Positions 8,095-16,381 of a DNA stretch of 64,000 nt are shown here, piece by piece. The position numbers and the translations under genes are program-made. How positions within the stretch are numbered: the first letter of the stretch is position 1; each line of letters starts with the position of its first letter. Location: positions 1 through 64,000 of the forward strand of contig NZ_CANLRL010000006.1 of assembly GCF_947493595.1 (NCBI RefSeq). The letters run 5' to 3'. The notes beneath the pieces were generated by a model. It saw only the letters and a program-made list of their open reading frames with translations, did not search any database and was not told where the DNA came from. Origin of the DNA: an uncultured Shimia sp. (lineage in GTDB: Bacteria; Pseudomonadota; Alphaproteobacteria; Rhodobacterales; Rhodobacteraceae).

Positions 8095-9069
8095 ATGACT
8101 ATTTTGGAAGCCCTGAACATGATGTTGACCGACATGCTTGGCCCCCGTGGTCCGATGATCGCGATCCTGGTCCTGGGTTTGTTTTTTGGCCTTCTCGTGG
8201 CCGCCGGCGTAATGGCGCGCCAAGACGACCCCATTGCCAAACTGAACAAAGCTAAGAGCGCAAAAACGTCTGCGCGGTCCACAAAAGAAGAGCGCCTGCG
8301 CCGCAAGGCCTCAAATGCCAAGCTTGATAAATACAAAGCCTTTCTGGAGCCGCAGAGCGAAGAAGAGCTGAGCTCGGTGCGTCTTAAGCTGATGCAGGCT
8401 GGATACCCATCTCGTGACGCGGTTCGGGCTTTCCACTTGGCACAGATGGTGTTGGGCATTGGCGGTTTGGCGCTTGGTGTGGCCTACTTTATCCTTGTGA
8501 AGCAGACCGATCAGTCCACCCCCACGGACATTTTGTTCTGGACACTCGGCCCTGGTGGCGCTGGATATTTCCTGCCCAAATACTGGGTCACCCGCCGTGT
8601 CGCAGAACGCAAAGAAGAGATCACAGCCGGTTTCCCCGACAGCCTCGACATGATGCTGGTCTGCGTCGAAGCGGGTCAGTCGTTGGATCAATCCATTGTG
8701 CGTGTGGCCGGTGAACTGCGCGCCTCCTACCCTGCGCTGGCACAAGAGTTCGAGATTGTGGCCCACGAAATGAAGGCCGGTAAGGAAAAATCTCAGGTTT
8801 TGGCTGATATGGGCGAACGGTGCGGCGTGCAGGACGTGTCCTCCTTTGTGACGGTTCTGATCCAATCGGCCACATTTGGTACCTCGATTGCCGAAGCATT
8901 GCGGGTCTATGCCGGAGAGATGCGTGACAAACGGGTGATGCGCGCTGAAGAGGCGGCAAACAAGTTGCCAACAAAGATGACTTTGGCCACTATGGGGCTC
9001 ACTGTGCCGCCGCTGTTGATCATCTTGGTCAGCCCATCTGTGATTGGGATCACGCAGCTCGGCCAGTGA
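8095..9069 (+). CDS. tadC: Tad pilus inner-membrane platform protein TadC
   Basis: The second type II secretion F-domain platform protein, 324 residues. An N-terminal helix (GPMIAILVLGLFFGLLVAAG), a basic cytoplasmic linker, two helices around residues 115-165 and a C-terminal helix (GLTVPPLLIILVSPSVIGI) surround a T2SSF domain with FPDSLDMMLVCVEAGQSLDQ and FVTVLIQSATFGTSIAEALR. It pairs with TadB above CpaF. AAGGAG lies 5-6 bases before the ATG. The gene is full length. Confidence 0.95.
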   Translation: MTILEALNMMLTDMLGPRGPMIAILVLGLFFGLLVAAGVMARQDDPIAKLNKAKSAKTSARSTKEERLRRKASNAKLDKYKAFLEPQSEEELSSVRLKLMQAGYPSRDAVRAFHLAQMVLGIGGLALGVAYFILVKQTDQSTPTDILFWTLGPGGAGYFLPKYWVTRRVAERKEEITAGFPDSLDMMLVCVEAGQSLDQSIVRVAGELRASYPALAQEFEIVAHEMKAGKEKSQVLADMGERCGVQDVSSFVTVLIQSATFGTSIAEALRVYAGEMRDKRVMRAEEAANKLPTKMTLATMGLTVPPLLIILVSPSVIGITQLGQ

Positions 9070-9097
9070 GGCAAAACGAGCAAAAAAAGCGGCCCAA

Positions 9098-9661
9098 ATG
9101 AAACACTTCCGGGCAATCGCCCTGATGACACTGTCTCTTGCTGTAGCCGCCTGTAACACGGGCGGCTTTGGCGCATCCAGCGACAGCCCCTATGCGCCCG
9201 CTGTCGACCCCAAAGGCGAGGCCGTGGACGGGCTGGTCGTGGGTTGGCGCCTGATGGATGCGGGCGAATACGATCTGGCGATGGACTCTTTTGTGCGCGC
9301 TGGTTTGGAACAAGGCCTGACACCGGATGTTCTGGCCGCAGTCGGCACGGCCAATTTGGTCATGGGCCGTTTGGGCCAGGCCGAAGACCTTTTGCGACAA
9401 GCCTTGGAGGCAGACGACAGCCATCCGGAAACCTGGAACAACCTGGGCATTACGCTCATGGAACGGGGCAAGTATGCCGAGGCGGAACAGATCCTGCGTC
9501 GGGCTTATGCGCTGGACAATGGCGAAAGTGACGCAATCCGCGATAATTTGCGCTTGGCACTCGCAAATTCGAATCAACCGGTCTATGGTGACGAAAAAGA
9601 ACAAGAATATAAATTGGTGCGGCGGGGTAGCAGCGACTACGTGATCCGTCAGACGCCATAA
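9098..9661 (+). CDS. tadD: TPR lipoprotein of the Tad locus (TadD-like)
   Basis: A 187-residue lipoprotein with a signal ending in the lipobox LAVAAC, followed by about three tetratricopeptide repeats (residues 50-160; LMDAGEYDLAMDSFVRAG, TWNNLGITLMERGKYAEAEQ). TadD proteins are outer-membrane lipoproteins needed for Flp pilus assembly and secretin stability. I moved the start to the ATG where the signal begins; an in-frame TTG inside tadC has no support. The ribosome site is weak (gagcaaaaaaagcgg), so translation may depend on coupling with tadC. Confidence 0.88.
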   Translation: MKHFRAIALMTLSLAVAACNTGGFGASSDSPYAPAVDPKGEAVDGLVVGWRLMDAGEYDLAMDSFVRAGLEQGLTPDVLAAVGTANLVMGRLGQAEDLLRQALEADDSHPETWNNLGITLMERGKYAEAEQILRRAYALDNGESDAIRDNLRLALANSNQPVYGDEKEQEYKLVRRGSSDYVIRQTP

Positions 9662-9692
9662 ATTGAGAGCAAGAGCAGCAAAGGACGCAAAC

Positions 9693-10541
9693 ATGCGCCA
9701 TCCTGTTTTGGGGACAATTTGTGTGGCCGGGCTTGTCGCGTTGACAGCCTGCGCTGAAAAAGACGGTGAAAACGTCGAGCGCGCCATTCAGGACGTGAAC
9801 GCCGTGGATGAAGCCAACCTGTCCGACGTGATGTTGACAGTGGCCGATCCCAATGAAGGCATCGCCTATTTCAAACGCACGTTGAAAGACAACCCAGATC
9901 GCATTGATATCCAACGTGGTCTTGCGGTGTCTTATGTGCGGGCCAAACGCTTCACCGAAGCTGTCCCTGCCTGGAAACAGGTGACCAAAAACAAAGCCAG
10001 CACCGCAAACGACCGTGTTGATTTGGCAGACGCACAAATCCGCGCCGGTCTTTGGGACGACGCCGAAAAGACGTTGGACAGCATTCCGCCCACCCATGAG
10101 ACCTTTAAGCGCTACCGCCTTGAGGCCATGATTGCGGACAGCAACAAAGAGTGGAACCGTGCCGACAGCTTCTATGAAATTGCCGTTGGTCTGACCACGC
10201 GCCCTGCTGGTGTGATGAACAACTGGGGCTATTCCAAGCTGACCCGTGGTGACTACACCGAAGCCGAGCGTCTGTTTGGCGAGGCTGTGCGTCAGGACAA
10301 CACCCTGTTCACCGCCAAGAACAACATGGTTCTGGCCCGTGGCGCCCAACGTCAGTACACGCTGCCGGTGATCCCGATGGTGCAAACCGAGCGCGCGCAG
10401 CTGCTGCACACGCTGGCGCTGTCTGCGATCAAACAAGGTGACACCGAAACTGGCAAAGTGTTGCTGCGTGAGGCTGTGGAAACCCATCCACAACACTTTG
10501 AGGCCGCCGTGCGCGCCCTGGATGCGCTTGAAAACGGCTAA
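9693..10541 (+). CDS. second TPR lipoprotein of the Tad locus (TadD-like)
   Basis: A 282-residue lipoprotein with the lipobox LTAC, then TPR-like helices through most of its length (GIAYFKRTLKDNPDRIDIQR, YSKLTRGDYTEAERLFGEAV, AIKQGDTETGKVLLREAVE). Like the preceding gene it is probably an outer-membrane scaffold for the Tad machine. Two TPR lipoproteins in a row suggest a division of labour, for example one for the secretin and one for minor pilins (inference). ATG was chosen on the lipoprotein signal and the AAAGGA about 8 bases upstream. Confidence 0.87.
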   Translation: MRHPVLGTICVAGLVALTACAEKDGENVERAIQDVNAVDEANLSDVMLTVADPNEGIAYFKRTLKDNPDRIDIQRGLAVSYVRAKRFTEAVPAWKQVTKNKASTANDRVDLADAQIRAGLWDDAEKTLDSIPPTHETFKRYRLEAMIADSNKEWNRADSFYEIAVGLTTRPAGVMNNWGYSKLTRGDYTEAERLFGEAVRQDNTLFTAKNNMVLARGAQRQYTLPVIPMVQTERAQLLHTLALSAIKQGDTETGKVLLREAVETHPQHFEAAVRALDALENG

Positions 10542-10550
10542 GGTTTCGTG

Positions 10551-11084
10551 ATGCAGGTTTCCAGCACCTTTGCGCTTTGGGCTTTGCTCCCGGCGCTGCC
10601 GCTTTGCGTGTTCATCTTCTGGGTGGACATGAAACACAAACGCATCAGCAACCTGTCCGTCTGGGCCTTGTTTGCGATCTTTGTGGTGGTGGGACTTCTG
10701 ACCTTGCCAATCATGGAATTTGCCTGGCGTTTTGCCAACTACGGCGTGGTCTTTGCCGTTCTTCTCGTGATGTGGATGGCCCGCCAAGTTGGCGCCGGAG
10801 ACGTAAAAATGGCCGCAGTGGCAGCCCTTTACGTCAACAAAGGGGATGCCAGCTACATGCTGATGATCACCTTTGGCGCGATCATTGTTGCCACTTTGGC
10901 CACACTGATTGTACGCATTACCCCTTTGCGCAACTTGGCGCCGGACTGGGCCGCCTGGAAGCTCAAGGCCTCTGAGAGCGGTGTGAATGTTGGCAAGGGC
11001 GACCAGATGACTTTGCCCATGGGCACCGGCATTGGTGTGGCGCTCTGCACCTACCTCATCTTGGGCGTGATGCACGGCCAATAA
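10551..11084 (+). CDS. cpaA: Tad prepilin peptidase CpaA (TadV)
   Basis: A 177-residue A24-family aspartic prepilin peptidase that removes the Flp leader at the inner membrane. About five to six membrane helices are visible. The two catalytic Asp are in the first loop (FIFWVDMKHKRISN) and in the GxGD-type motif VGAGDVKMAAV. It is the short form, without the N-methylase domain, as usual for Flp systems. The start could be the GTG one codon earlier. It begins 9 bases after the TPR gene and ends the compact cpaE-cpaA run. Confidence 0.94.
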   Translation: MQVSSTFALWALLPALPLCVFIFWVDMKHKRISNLSVWALFAIFVVVGLLTLPIMEFAWRFANYGVVFAVLLVMWMARQVGAGDVKMAAVAALYVNKGDASYMLMITFGAIIVATLATLIVRITPLRNLAPDWAAWKLKASESGVNVGKGDQMTLPMGTGIGVALCTYLILGVMHGQ

Positions 11085-11200
11085 AAACACATCCTCCACG
11101 ATGCCGGCCTACTGCGGCCCAAAAAACGCCACCTTTTGATTGTCTATGGGATGGAAACAGACCGAGGGCCCCGCGGCCCTCAATCAGGAGTGTTGCGTCG

Positions 11201-12508
11201 ATGAACATGCAGACCACCAACGTGATGGCCCCACCGCCACCCAAGCGGATCGAGGATATGAAACTTCCGCTGGTGATGATGCGGGACATCCTCTTGAAAA
11301 CCATGTTCCGCAAAAACGTGGACATGGTGGGTGACATCTCCAAGGCCATCTGCCTGCCCCGTGCTGTGACACAAGAGCTTGTCGACATGGCCCGCGAGCA
11401 GCGCCTGCTGGAGGCAACCGGCACGCTTAATGCCAACTCTGGCGACGAAATGGGATATCAGCTGACCGATGCCGGCAAAGGCCGCGCACAGGACGCTTTG
11501 GCACAATCCGAGTATTTTGGTGCCATGCCGGTGCCGCTGGATGTCTACCGCGAGCAAGTCAAACGCCAGTCGATCCGCAACATTCAGATCACCCGCGACC
11601 AACTCACCGGCGCGATGGGGCACCTGATCCTGCCGCCAGACCTGCTGGACCAGTTGGGACCAGCCGTGGGCTCCGGCCGCTCGATCCTGATGTATGGTCC
11701 GCCCGGCAACGGTAAATCCTCAATTTCCAACGGCATCCGCGACGCGATGGGCGACAAGGTCTATGTGCCCCACGCCATCGAATACGCCGGCCAGGTGATC
11801 ACAGTCTATGACCCGATTGTGCACTCCGCCGCCGAAGGCGACGAGCAAGACGAAAACAGCCTGCGCCGCACCGCGCGGTTTGACAGCCGCTATGTGAAAT
11901 GTGACCGCCCCACCGTGATCACCGGTGGTGAGCTGTCTCTCAAAATGCTGGATCTGGTCTACAACCCGACCGCGCGCACTTATCAGGCGCCGTTGCAGCT
12001 TAAATCCACCGGCGGCATCTTCATCGTGGACGACTTGGGGCGACAGGAAGAACCCCCTCAGGCGCTGGTCAACCGTTGGATTGTGCCCTTGGAAGAGAGC
12101 AAGGACATTCTCGCCCTGCAATCCGGTGAGAAGTTCGAAGTGCCGTTTGACACGCTGGTGATCTTCTCCACCAACTTCCACCCAAACGAGATCTTTGACC
12201 AAGCGGCCCTGCGCCGGATCTTCTACAAAATCAAAATCGACGGCCCAAGCCAGGAGAACTTCCTGAAAATCTTTGCCCTTGTGGCGAAGAAAAAAGGTCT
12301 GCCGTTAGATGAGACATCGCTCATTCACCTGCTCAAAACCAAGTATCCAACAATTGACAACACCTACGCCAACTATCAGCCGGTGTTCCTGATCGATCAG
12401 ATTATCTCGATCTGTGAATTTGAGGGCATTCCCTATCAAATGCGGCCTGATCTGATTGATCGCGCCTGGGCCAATATGTTTGTGAAAGACGAGCACATCG
12501 TGAAGTGA
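11201..12508 (+). CDS. AAA+ ATPase with N-terminal winged-helix-like domain, next to Tad locus
   Basis: A 435-residue ATPase of unknown task. Residues 25-105 look like a winged-helix module (LPRAVTQELVDMAREQRLLE, GYQLTDAGKGRAQDAL), and a linker holds SEYFGAMPVPLDVYREQV. The ATPase has Walker A YGPPGNGKSSISNGI (around 170), Walker B GGIFIVDDLGRQ (around 270) and a sensor-like FSTNFHPNEIFDQAALRRI. CAGGAG lies 10 bases before the ATG. A 116-base gap separates it from cpaA, and a strong terminator follows. Its place at the end of the locus suggests a regulatory or remodelling role for the pilus; no direct evidence is visible. Confidence 0.85.
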   Translation: MNMQTTNVMAPPPPKRIEDMKLPLVMMRDILLKTMFRKNVDMVGDISKAICLPRAVTQELVDMAREQRLLEATGTLNANSGDEMGYQLTDAGKGRAQDALAQSEYFGAMPVPLDVYREQVKRQSIRNIQITRDQLTGAMGHLILPPDLLDQLGPAVGSGRSILMYGPPGNGKSSISNGIRDAMGDKVYVPHAIEYAGQVITVYDPIVHSAAEGDEQDENSLRRTARFDSRYVKCDRPTVITGGELSLKMLDLVYNPTARTYQAPLQLKSTGGIFIVDDLGRQEEPPQALVNRWIVPLEESKDILALQSGEKFEVPFDTLVIFSTNFHPNEIFDQAALRRIFYKIKIDGPSQENFLKIFALVAKKKGLPLDETSLIHLLKTKYPTIDNTYANYQPVFLIDQIISICEFEGIPYQMRPDLIDRAWANMFVKDEHIVK

Positions 12509-12511
12509 TCC

Positions 12512-12539
12512 AAAAGGCCGCATGACGCGGCCTTTTTTA
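12512..12539 (+). terminator. Rho-independent terminator closing the Tad region
   Basis: A perfect 10-bp stem AAAAGGCCGC/GCGGCCTTTT with loop ATGAC and a T tail. It ends the AAA+ ATPase transcript. Confidence 0.92.
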
Positions 12540-12567
12540 TGCGCCCTGTTTCGCCTACATAGGCCAC

Positions 12568-12840
12568 ATGTCGCCACTTTCCCATATCGCCGCCTTGCCT
12601 GTTCGCGCGTACCGCTTGCTATTCAGCCCGTGGGTTGGCTTCAATTGCCGCTATCAGCCCACGTGTTCTGCCTACGCGTTGGAAGCGCTGGAAAAACATG
12701 GTGCCATCAAGGGCGGCTGGCTGACCCTGCGCCGCCTTGGCCGCTGTCACCCCTTTGGCAGCAGCGGCTATGATCCTGTGCCGCCCTGCTGTGGCGACAA
12801 AAATGACGCATCCAGCGACAGGCCAAACCGCGAAACCTGA
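12568..12840 (+). CDS. yidD: membrane protein insertion efficiency factor YidD
   Basis: A 90-residue small protein that aids YidC-dependent membrane insertion. The family signature is plain: an amphipathic N-terminus ([20 protein letters not shown]), then [20 protein letters not shown] and [18 protein letters not shown]. In many bacteria it lies directly between rnpA and yidC; here yidC is 3.5 kb downstream and rnpA is not in the window, so the usual cluster is split. Start is the first ATG after the terminator. Confidence 0.95.
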   Translation: MSPLSHIAALPVRAYRLLFSPWVGFNCRYQPTCSAYALEALEKHGAIKGGWLTLRRLGRCHPFGSSGYDPVPPCCGDKNDASSDRPNRET

Positions 12841-12903
12841 CTGGACACCACCCAAGAGAGTGCTAGCCTGTGCGCGTTCAATTGTCCTTTCAGGAGATTT
12901 CCA

Positions 12904-13407
12904 ATGCGCCTTTCACACATCTTGGCCACAACGGCCGCTTTGACCTTGGGCAGCACCGCTGTACTGGCTGACAAATTTGTAGGATACGGCGCGGTAGACG
13001 GCTGGAACGTGCACATCGACACCGAAAAAGGCACGTGCTTGGTGGAGACCAAAGACGACTTTGACAACGTGATCCAAATGGGCCTGACCAAAGATCGCGC
13101 GATTGGCTATATCGGTATCTTCACCAAGGCCGAAACCAACATTCGTACCGACGTGAAACAGGACGTGGCGCTGCTGATTGGCGAAAACCTCTATGTCGGC
13201 GAGGCCACCGGTATGCGCGGCAACATCACCAAAGGCTACAGCGGCGGCTACGTGTTGACCGATGATCCAGAGGTGTATGACGCTATCCGCCGGGCGCCGA
13301 CCATGACCGTGTTCCCTGAAAAGGAATACTCCTTCATCGTTGACCTGGCTGGCACCGCCAAGGCACTGGATCTTGCCAAGAAGTGCAACGAAGACCAGCT
13401 TCAGTAA
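12904..13407 (+). CDS. secreted protein of unknown function
   Basis: I do not recognise the family. The protein has 167 residues and a clear Sec signal (MRLSHILATTAALTLGSTAV, cut probably after VLA). The mature part is mixed alpha/beta with two Cys (GTCLVETKDD near the N-terminus and KKCNED near the C-terminus) that could form a disulphide. AGGAG lies 7 bases before the ATG. It stands alone between yidD and ttcA. A periplasmic or secreted location is firm; function is not inferred. Confidence 0.8.
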   Translation: MRLSHILATTAALTLGSTAVLADKFVGYGAVDGWNVHIDTEKGTCLVETKDDFDNVIQMGLTKDRAIGYIGIFTKAETNIRTDVKQDVALLIGENLYVGEATGMRGNITKGYSGGYVLTDDPEVYDAIRRAPTMTVFPEKEYSFIVDLAGTAKALDLAKKCNEDQLQ

Positions 13408-13757
13408 ACCTTTGCTTTTTCCTGTCTGGGCGCCTCTCCATGCGCCCGGATGCGCACTGCGGACGCAGGGAAACACAGTGTTTCCCAAACCGCCCCCCCC
13501 CCAGCTGGTCACTGTTCCGTGAACTGCGCTTGGCCTGCCGCCCACAAACACCGCCAAATGGGCCGTAAACCCTCATAAAAACAGGGCCTTACCACCTCAA
13601 GTTACCCGCACATCCGAAACCAAAAGCCATGCAAGCGACGTGTGCCCGAAATCACACGGGGTCCGGTTTTCCTTAGGAACGCTTGCGGTCGTCTCCCAAC
13701 CTGTGGATATCCTTGGGGATAGATTGACCCTGGAAGACCCCTCGCATAAGGCACGGC
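13408..13757. other. intergenic stretch with a perfect inverted repeat and a C10 tract
   Basis: No convincing gene on either strand. It holds a perfect inverted repeat GGGAAACAC-A-GTGTTTCCC at 13468-13486, then a run of ten C at 13493-13502. The repeat could be an operator, or the hairpin of a terminator lacking a T tail. The second half leads to ttcA and probably carries its promoter, but I see no clear -35/-10 pair. A lone DnaA-box-like TGTGGATAT lies near 13700. Confidence 0.6.
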
Positions 13758-14627
13758 ATGTTAGACGACCTCAATGATATTCACCCGCTGTTCCAGGACG
13801 CGCCTTCTTCGGCCAATTTCAAGAAGTTGCGTAAACGAATCGTGCGCCAGACGCGCGAGGCGATTGAACAATACGGCATGATCGAACGCGGCGCGAAGTG
13901 GCTGGTTTGCCTCTCCGGTGGTAAGGATTCCTATACCCTGCTCGCAGTTTTGCATGAGTTAAAATGGCGCGGCCTGCTGCCGGTCGAGCTTCTGGCCTGC
14001 AATCTGGACCAAGGCCAGCCCAACTTTCCGGCCACCGTCCTGCCCGCCTTTCTGGAGAAGATGCAGGTGCCGCACCGCATCGAGTATCAGGACACCTATT
14101 CCATAGTGAAAGACAAAGTCCCGGAGGGGCGGACCTTCTGTGCGCTCTGTTCCCGCCTGCGCCGTGGCAACCTGTATCGCATCGCCCGTGAAGAGGGCTG
14201 TAGTGCTGTTGTCCTGGGTCACCACCGCGACGATATCCTCGAAACCTTCTTTATGAATCTCTTCCATGGCGGCCGCCTGGCAACCATGCCGCCCAAGCTT
14301 GTTAACGAAGAAGGCGATCTTTTTGTCTATCGCCCGCTGGCGCATGTGGCCGAAGAAGATTGTGAGAAATTCTCCAAAGCGATGAACTACCCGATCATCC
14401 CGTGTGACCTCTGCGGATCTCAAGATGGCCTGCAACGCCAACAGGTTAAGCAGATCTTGGATCAATGGGAAGCCAACAGCCCAGGACGCCGCCAGGTGAT
14501 GTTTAAGGCCCTGACCAACATCCGTCCAAGCCACATGATGGATCCAAAACTGTTCGATTTTGCCGGATTAATTCGAGAATCAGTAAAATTTGAACAAAAT
14601 TCGGATACGATCCCTAAGCTACGTTAA
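13758..14627 (+). CDS. ttcA: tRNA 2-thiocytidine biosynthesis protein TtcA
   Basis: A 289-residue PP-loop ATPase that thiolates cytidine 32 in some tRNAs, using an iron-sulphur cluster. Motifs: the PP-loop [16 protein letters not shown] (around residue 54), the first Cys pair [30 protein letters not shown], and the third cluster ligand in [14 protein letters not shown]. Length and motifs are those of complete TtcA. It stands as a single gene with its own upstream region. Confidence 0.96.
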   Translation: MLDDLNDIHPLFQDAPSSANFKKLRKRIVRQTREAIEQYGMIERGAKWLVCLSGGKDSYTLLAVLHELKWRGLLPVELLACNLDQGQPNFPATVLPAFLEKMQVPHRIEYQDTYSIVKDKVPEGRTFCALCSRLRRGNLYRIAREEGCSAVVLGHHRDDILETFFMNLFHGGRLATMPPKLVNEEGDLFVYRPLAHVAEEDCEKFSKAMNYPIIPCDLCGSQDGLQRQQVKQILDQWEANSPGRRQVMFKALTNIRPSHMMDPKLFDFAGLIRESVKFEQNSDTIPKLR

Positions 14628-14688
14628 CTGATCACTTAAGAGAATCGCTGACACTAGACCAAGTTTTATGCGTCATAGGACACCTCAT

Positions 14689-16239
14689 ATGCAGTCGCGA
14701 CTGGACACATTCCTGACTTCATTTCGGGCTTTTTGGACCCGGGAGTCCTCTATGCGTCGGGTAGTGCCTCTTCTGTTTCCGCTGGTGACCTTGGCCGCTT
14801 GGTTGGGATTTGGTGAGATGGGCCTTTTGATCTGCGCCTTCTTGCTGCCCCTGCCCCTATTGATGTTCTCCCCAATGGCCGCAGCCAAACGCCGCAAGAA
14901 AAGCGAAGTGGACGGGCTGACGGGTTTGTTGACCCCCGCTGGGTTTGAGCGCCAGATGCAGGAAAAGATGGAAACCCTTGAGGAAGATGGCCGCACCACC
15001 GCTTGCTTCTCGATCAAGATCGACAATTTTGCCCGCCTGCGCGAAAACCACGGAGATCAAGCCGCCGAAGAGGTGCTGCGCTATGTGGCTGAGCGCCTAA
15101 AAAATGCATTGCGGTCAGGCGATTTGGTGTCACGCTCCGGCGACGCATCGTTCACGGTTGCGCTTGAACCAATTGCGTATTTTGACGTCGAGAGCGGCAT
15201 TCAGATGGCAACGCGTTTCCAAACCGCCATTGAAGAGCCTGTGCCGCTGCAAATGGCGTCGATTTATGTCAGCTGTTCCATAGGCTTCTGCCTGTCTTCC
15301 CGACTGAACCGCCCCTCCGCCACCGCCATGATCCAGGCGGCCGATATGGCGATGTGCGAAGCACAGCTGACCGGTGACAGCAACATCCGCGCCTATTCCA
15401 CCGACATGGGCCGCAAGGTGATTTCGCGCCGTAAAACCCAAAGCGAAGCAGCCCGCACCCTGCAACGTGACCAAATTCGCGCCTGGTTCCAACCTCAGGT
15501 GTCCACCGACACCGGCCTTGTCACAGGTTTTGAGGCCTTGGCCCGCTGGGAACATCCGGAGCGCGGCATTCTGGCGCCAATCCAGTTCCTTGATGTACTG
15601 CACCAAACCGGCCAAATGGGCCAATTGGCCGACTTGATGCTGCGCCAGTCGCTTGATGCGGTACGCGCCTGGGATGACGCGGGCTTCACCGTGCCAATGG
15701 TTGGCGTGAACTTCGCTGGTGAGGAGCTGCGCAGCCCCACCCTGGTGGAACGTATCCAATGGGAGTTGGACCGCACCGAGCTGGACGCCAAGCGCCTCGG
15801 CATCGAAGTGCTGGAAAGTGTTGTCGCCGGAACACCGGATGACATGGTGGTGCGCAACGTCGAAGCGATCAGCGCTTTGGGCTGCACCGTGGATTTGGAT
15901 GATTTTGGCACAGGCCACGCGTCTATTTCCTCAATCCGCCGCCTGCCGGTGAAGCGCATCAAGATTGACCGTTCTTTTGTGACCAACATCGACAAAGACC
16001 CCGATCAGCAGCGCATGATTGCCGCTATTGTCACCATGGCGGAGCGTCTTGGGCTGGAAACATTGGCTGAAGGTGTTGAAAATCCAGCAGAACACGCAAT
16101 GCTGGCACAGCTTGGCTGCTCTCATGTGCAAGGCTATGGCATTGCCCGTCCGATGCCATTTTATGAGACCATCAAATGGATGACCGAGCATCAGGAGAAA
16201 ATCGGTCCTGCGCTTCAGATTGGCAATAAGCCACATTAA
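14689..16239 (+). CDS. membrane-bound c-di-GMP phosphodiesterase with degenerate GGDEF domain
   Basis: A 516-residue protein with two N-terminal membrane helices (VVPLLFPLVTLAAWLGF and GLLICAFLLPLPLLMF), a GGDEF-type domain and an EAL domain. The diguanylate cyclase signature is lost (RSGDASFTVAL in place of GGDEF), so the domain is probably sensory or inactive. The EAL domain keeps its catalytic set: FEALARWEHP, NFAGEEL, LGIEVLES, DLDDFGTGHAS, RIKIDRSF, AEGVEN and HVQGYGIARP. It should hydrolyse c-di-GMP. AGGA lies about 9 bases before the chosen ATG; another in-frame ATG lies 7 codons upstream. Confidence 0.92.
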   Translation: MQSRLDTFLTSFRAFWTRESSMRRVVPLLFPLVTLAAWLGFGEMGLLICAFLLPLPLLMFSPMAAAKRRKKSEVDGLTGLLTPAGFERQMQEKMETLEEDGRTTACFSIKIDNFARLRENHGDQAAEEVLRYVAERLKNALRSGDLVSRSGDASFTVALEPIAYFDVESGIQMATRFQTAIEEPVPLQMASIYVSCSIGFCLSSRLNRPSATAMIQAADMAMCEAQLTGDSNIRAYSTDMGRKVISRRKTQSEAARTLQRDQIRAWFQPQVSTDTGLVTGFEALARWEHPERGILAPIQFLDVLHQTGQMGQLADLMLRQSLDAVRAWDDAGFTVPMVGVNFAGEELRSPTLVERIQWELDRTELDAKRLGIEVLESVVAGTPDDMVVRNVEAISALGCTVDLDDFGTGHASISSIRRLPVKRIKIDRSFVTNIDKDPDQQRMIAAIVTMAERLGLETLAEGVENPAEHAMLAQLGCSHVQGYGIARPMPFYETIKWMTEHQEKIGPALQIGNKPH

Positions 16240-16381
16240 GCACGCTTCGCCAGTGCAACTGCGCTTTTCCCACACGCAACGAACCGCCGCGTTTCGTGCC
16301 AATTGGGTCGAATCCCCTTGACCTTTGGTCGCCACCTCTGTTGAACCTCCCCAACCTTTCAACGACAGATGGCTTGTGGCA

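Noticed and set aside
9456..11099. 547-codon minus-strand frame across the TPR lipoprotein and cpaA genes
   Set aside because: Overlaps three real genes with clear motifs on the + strand; the product looks like shadow composition.
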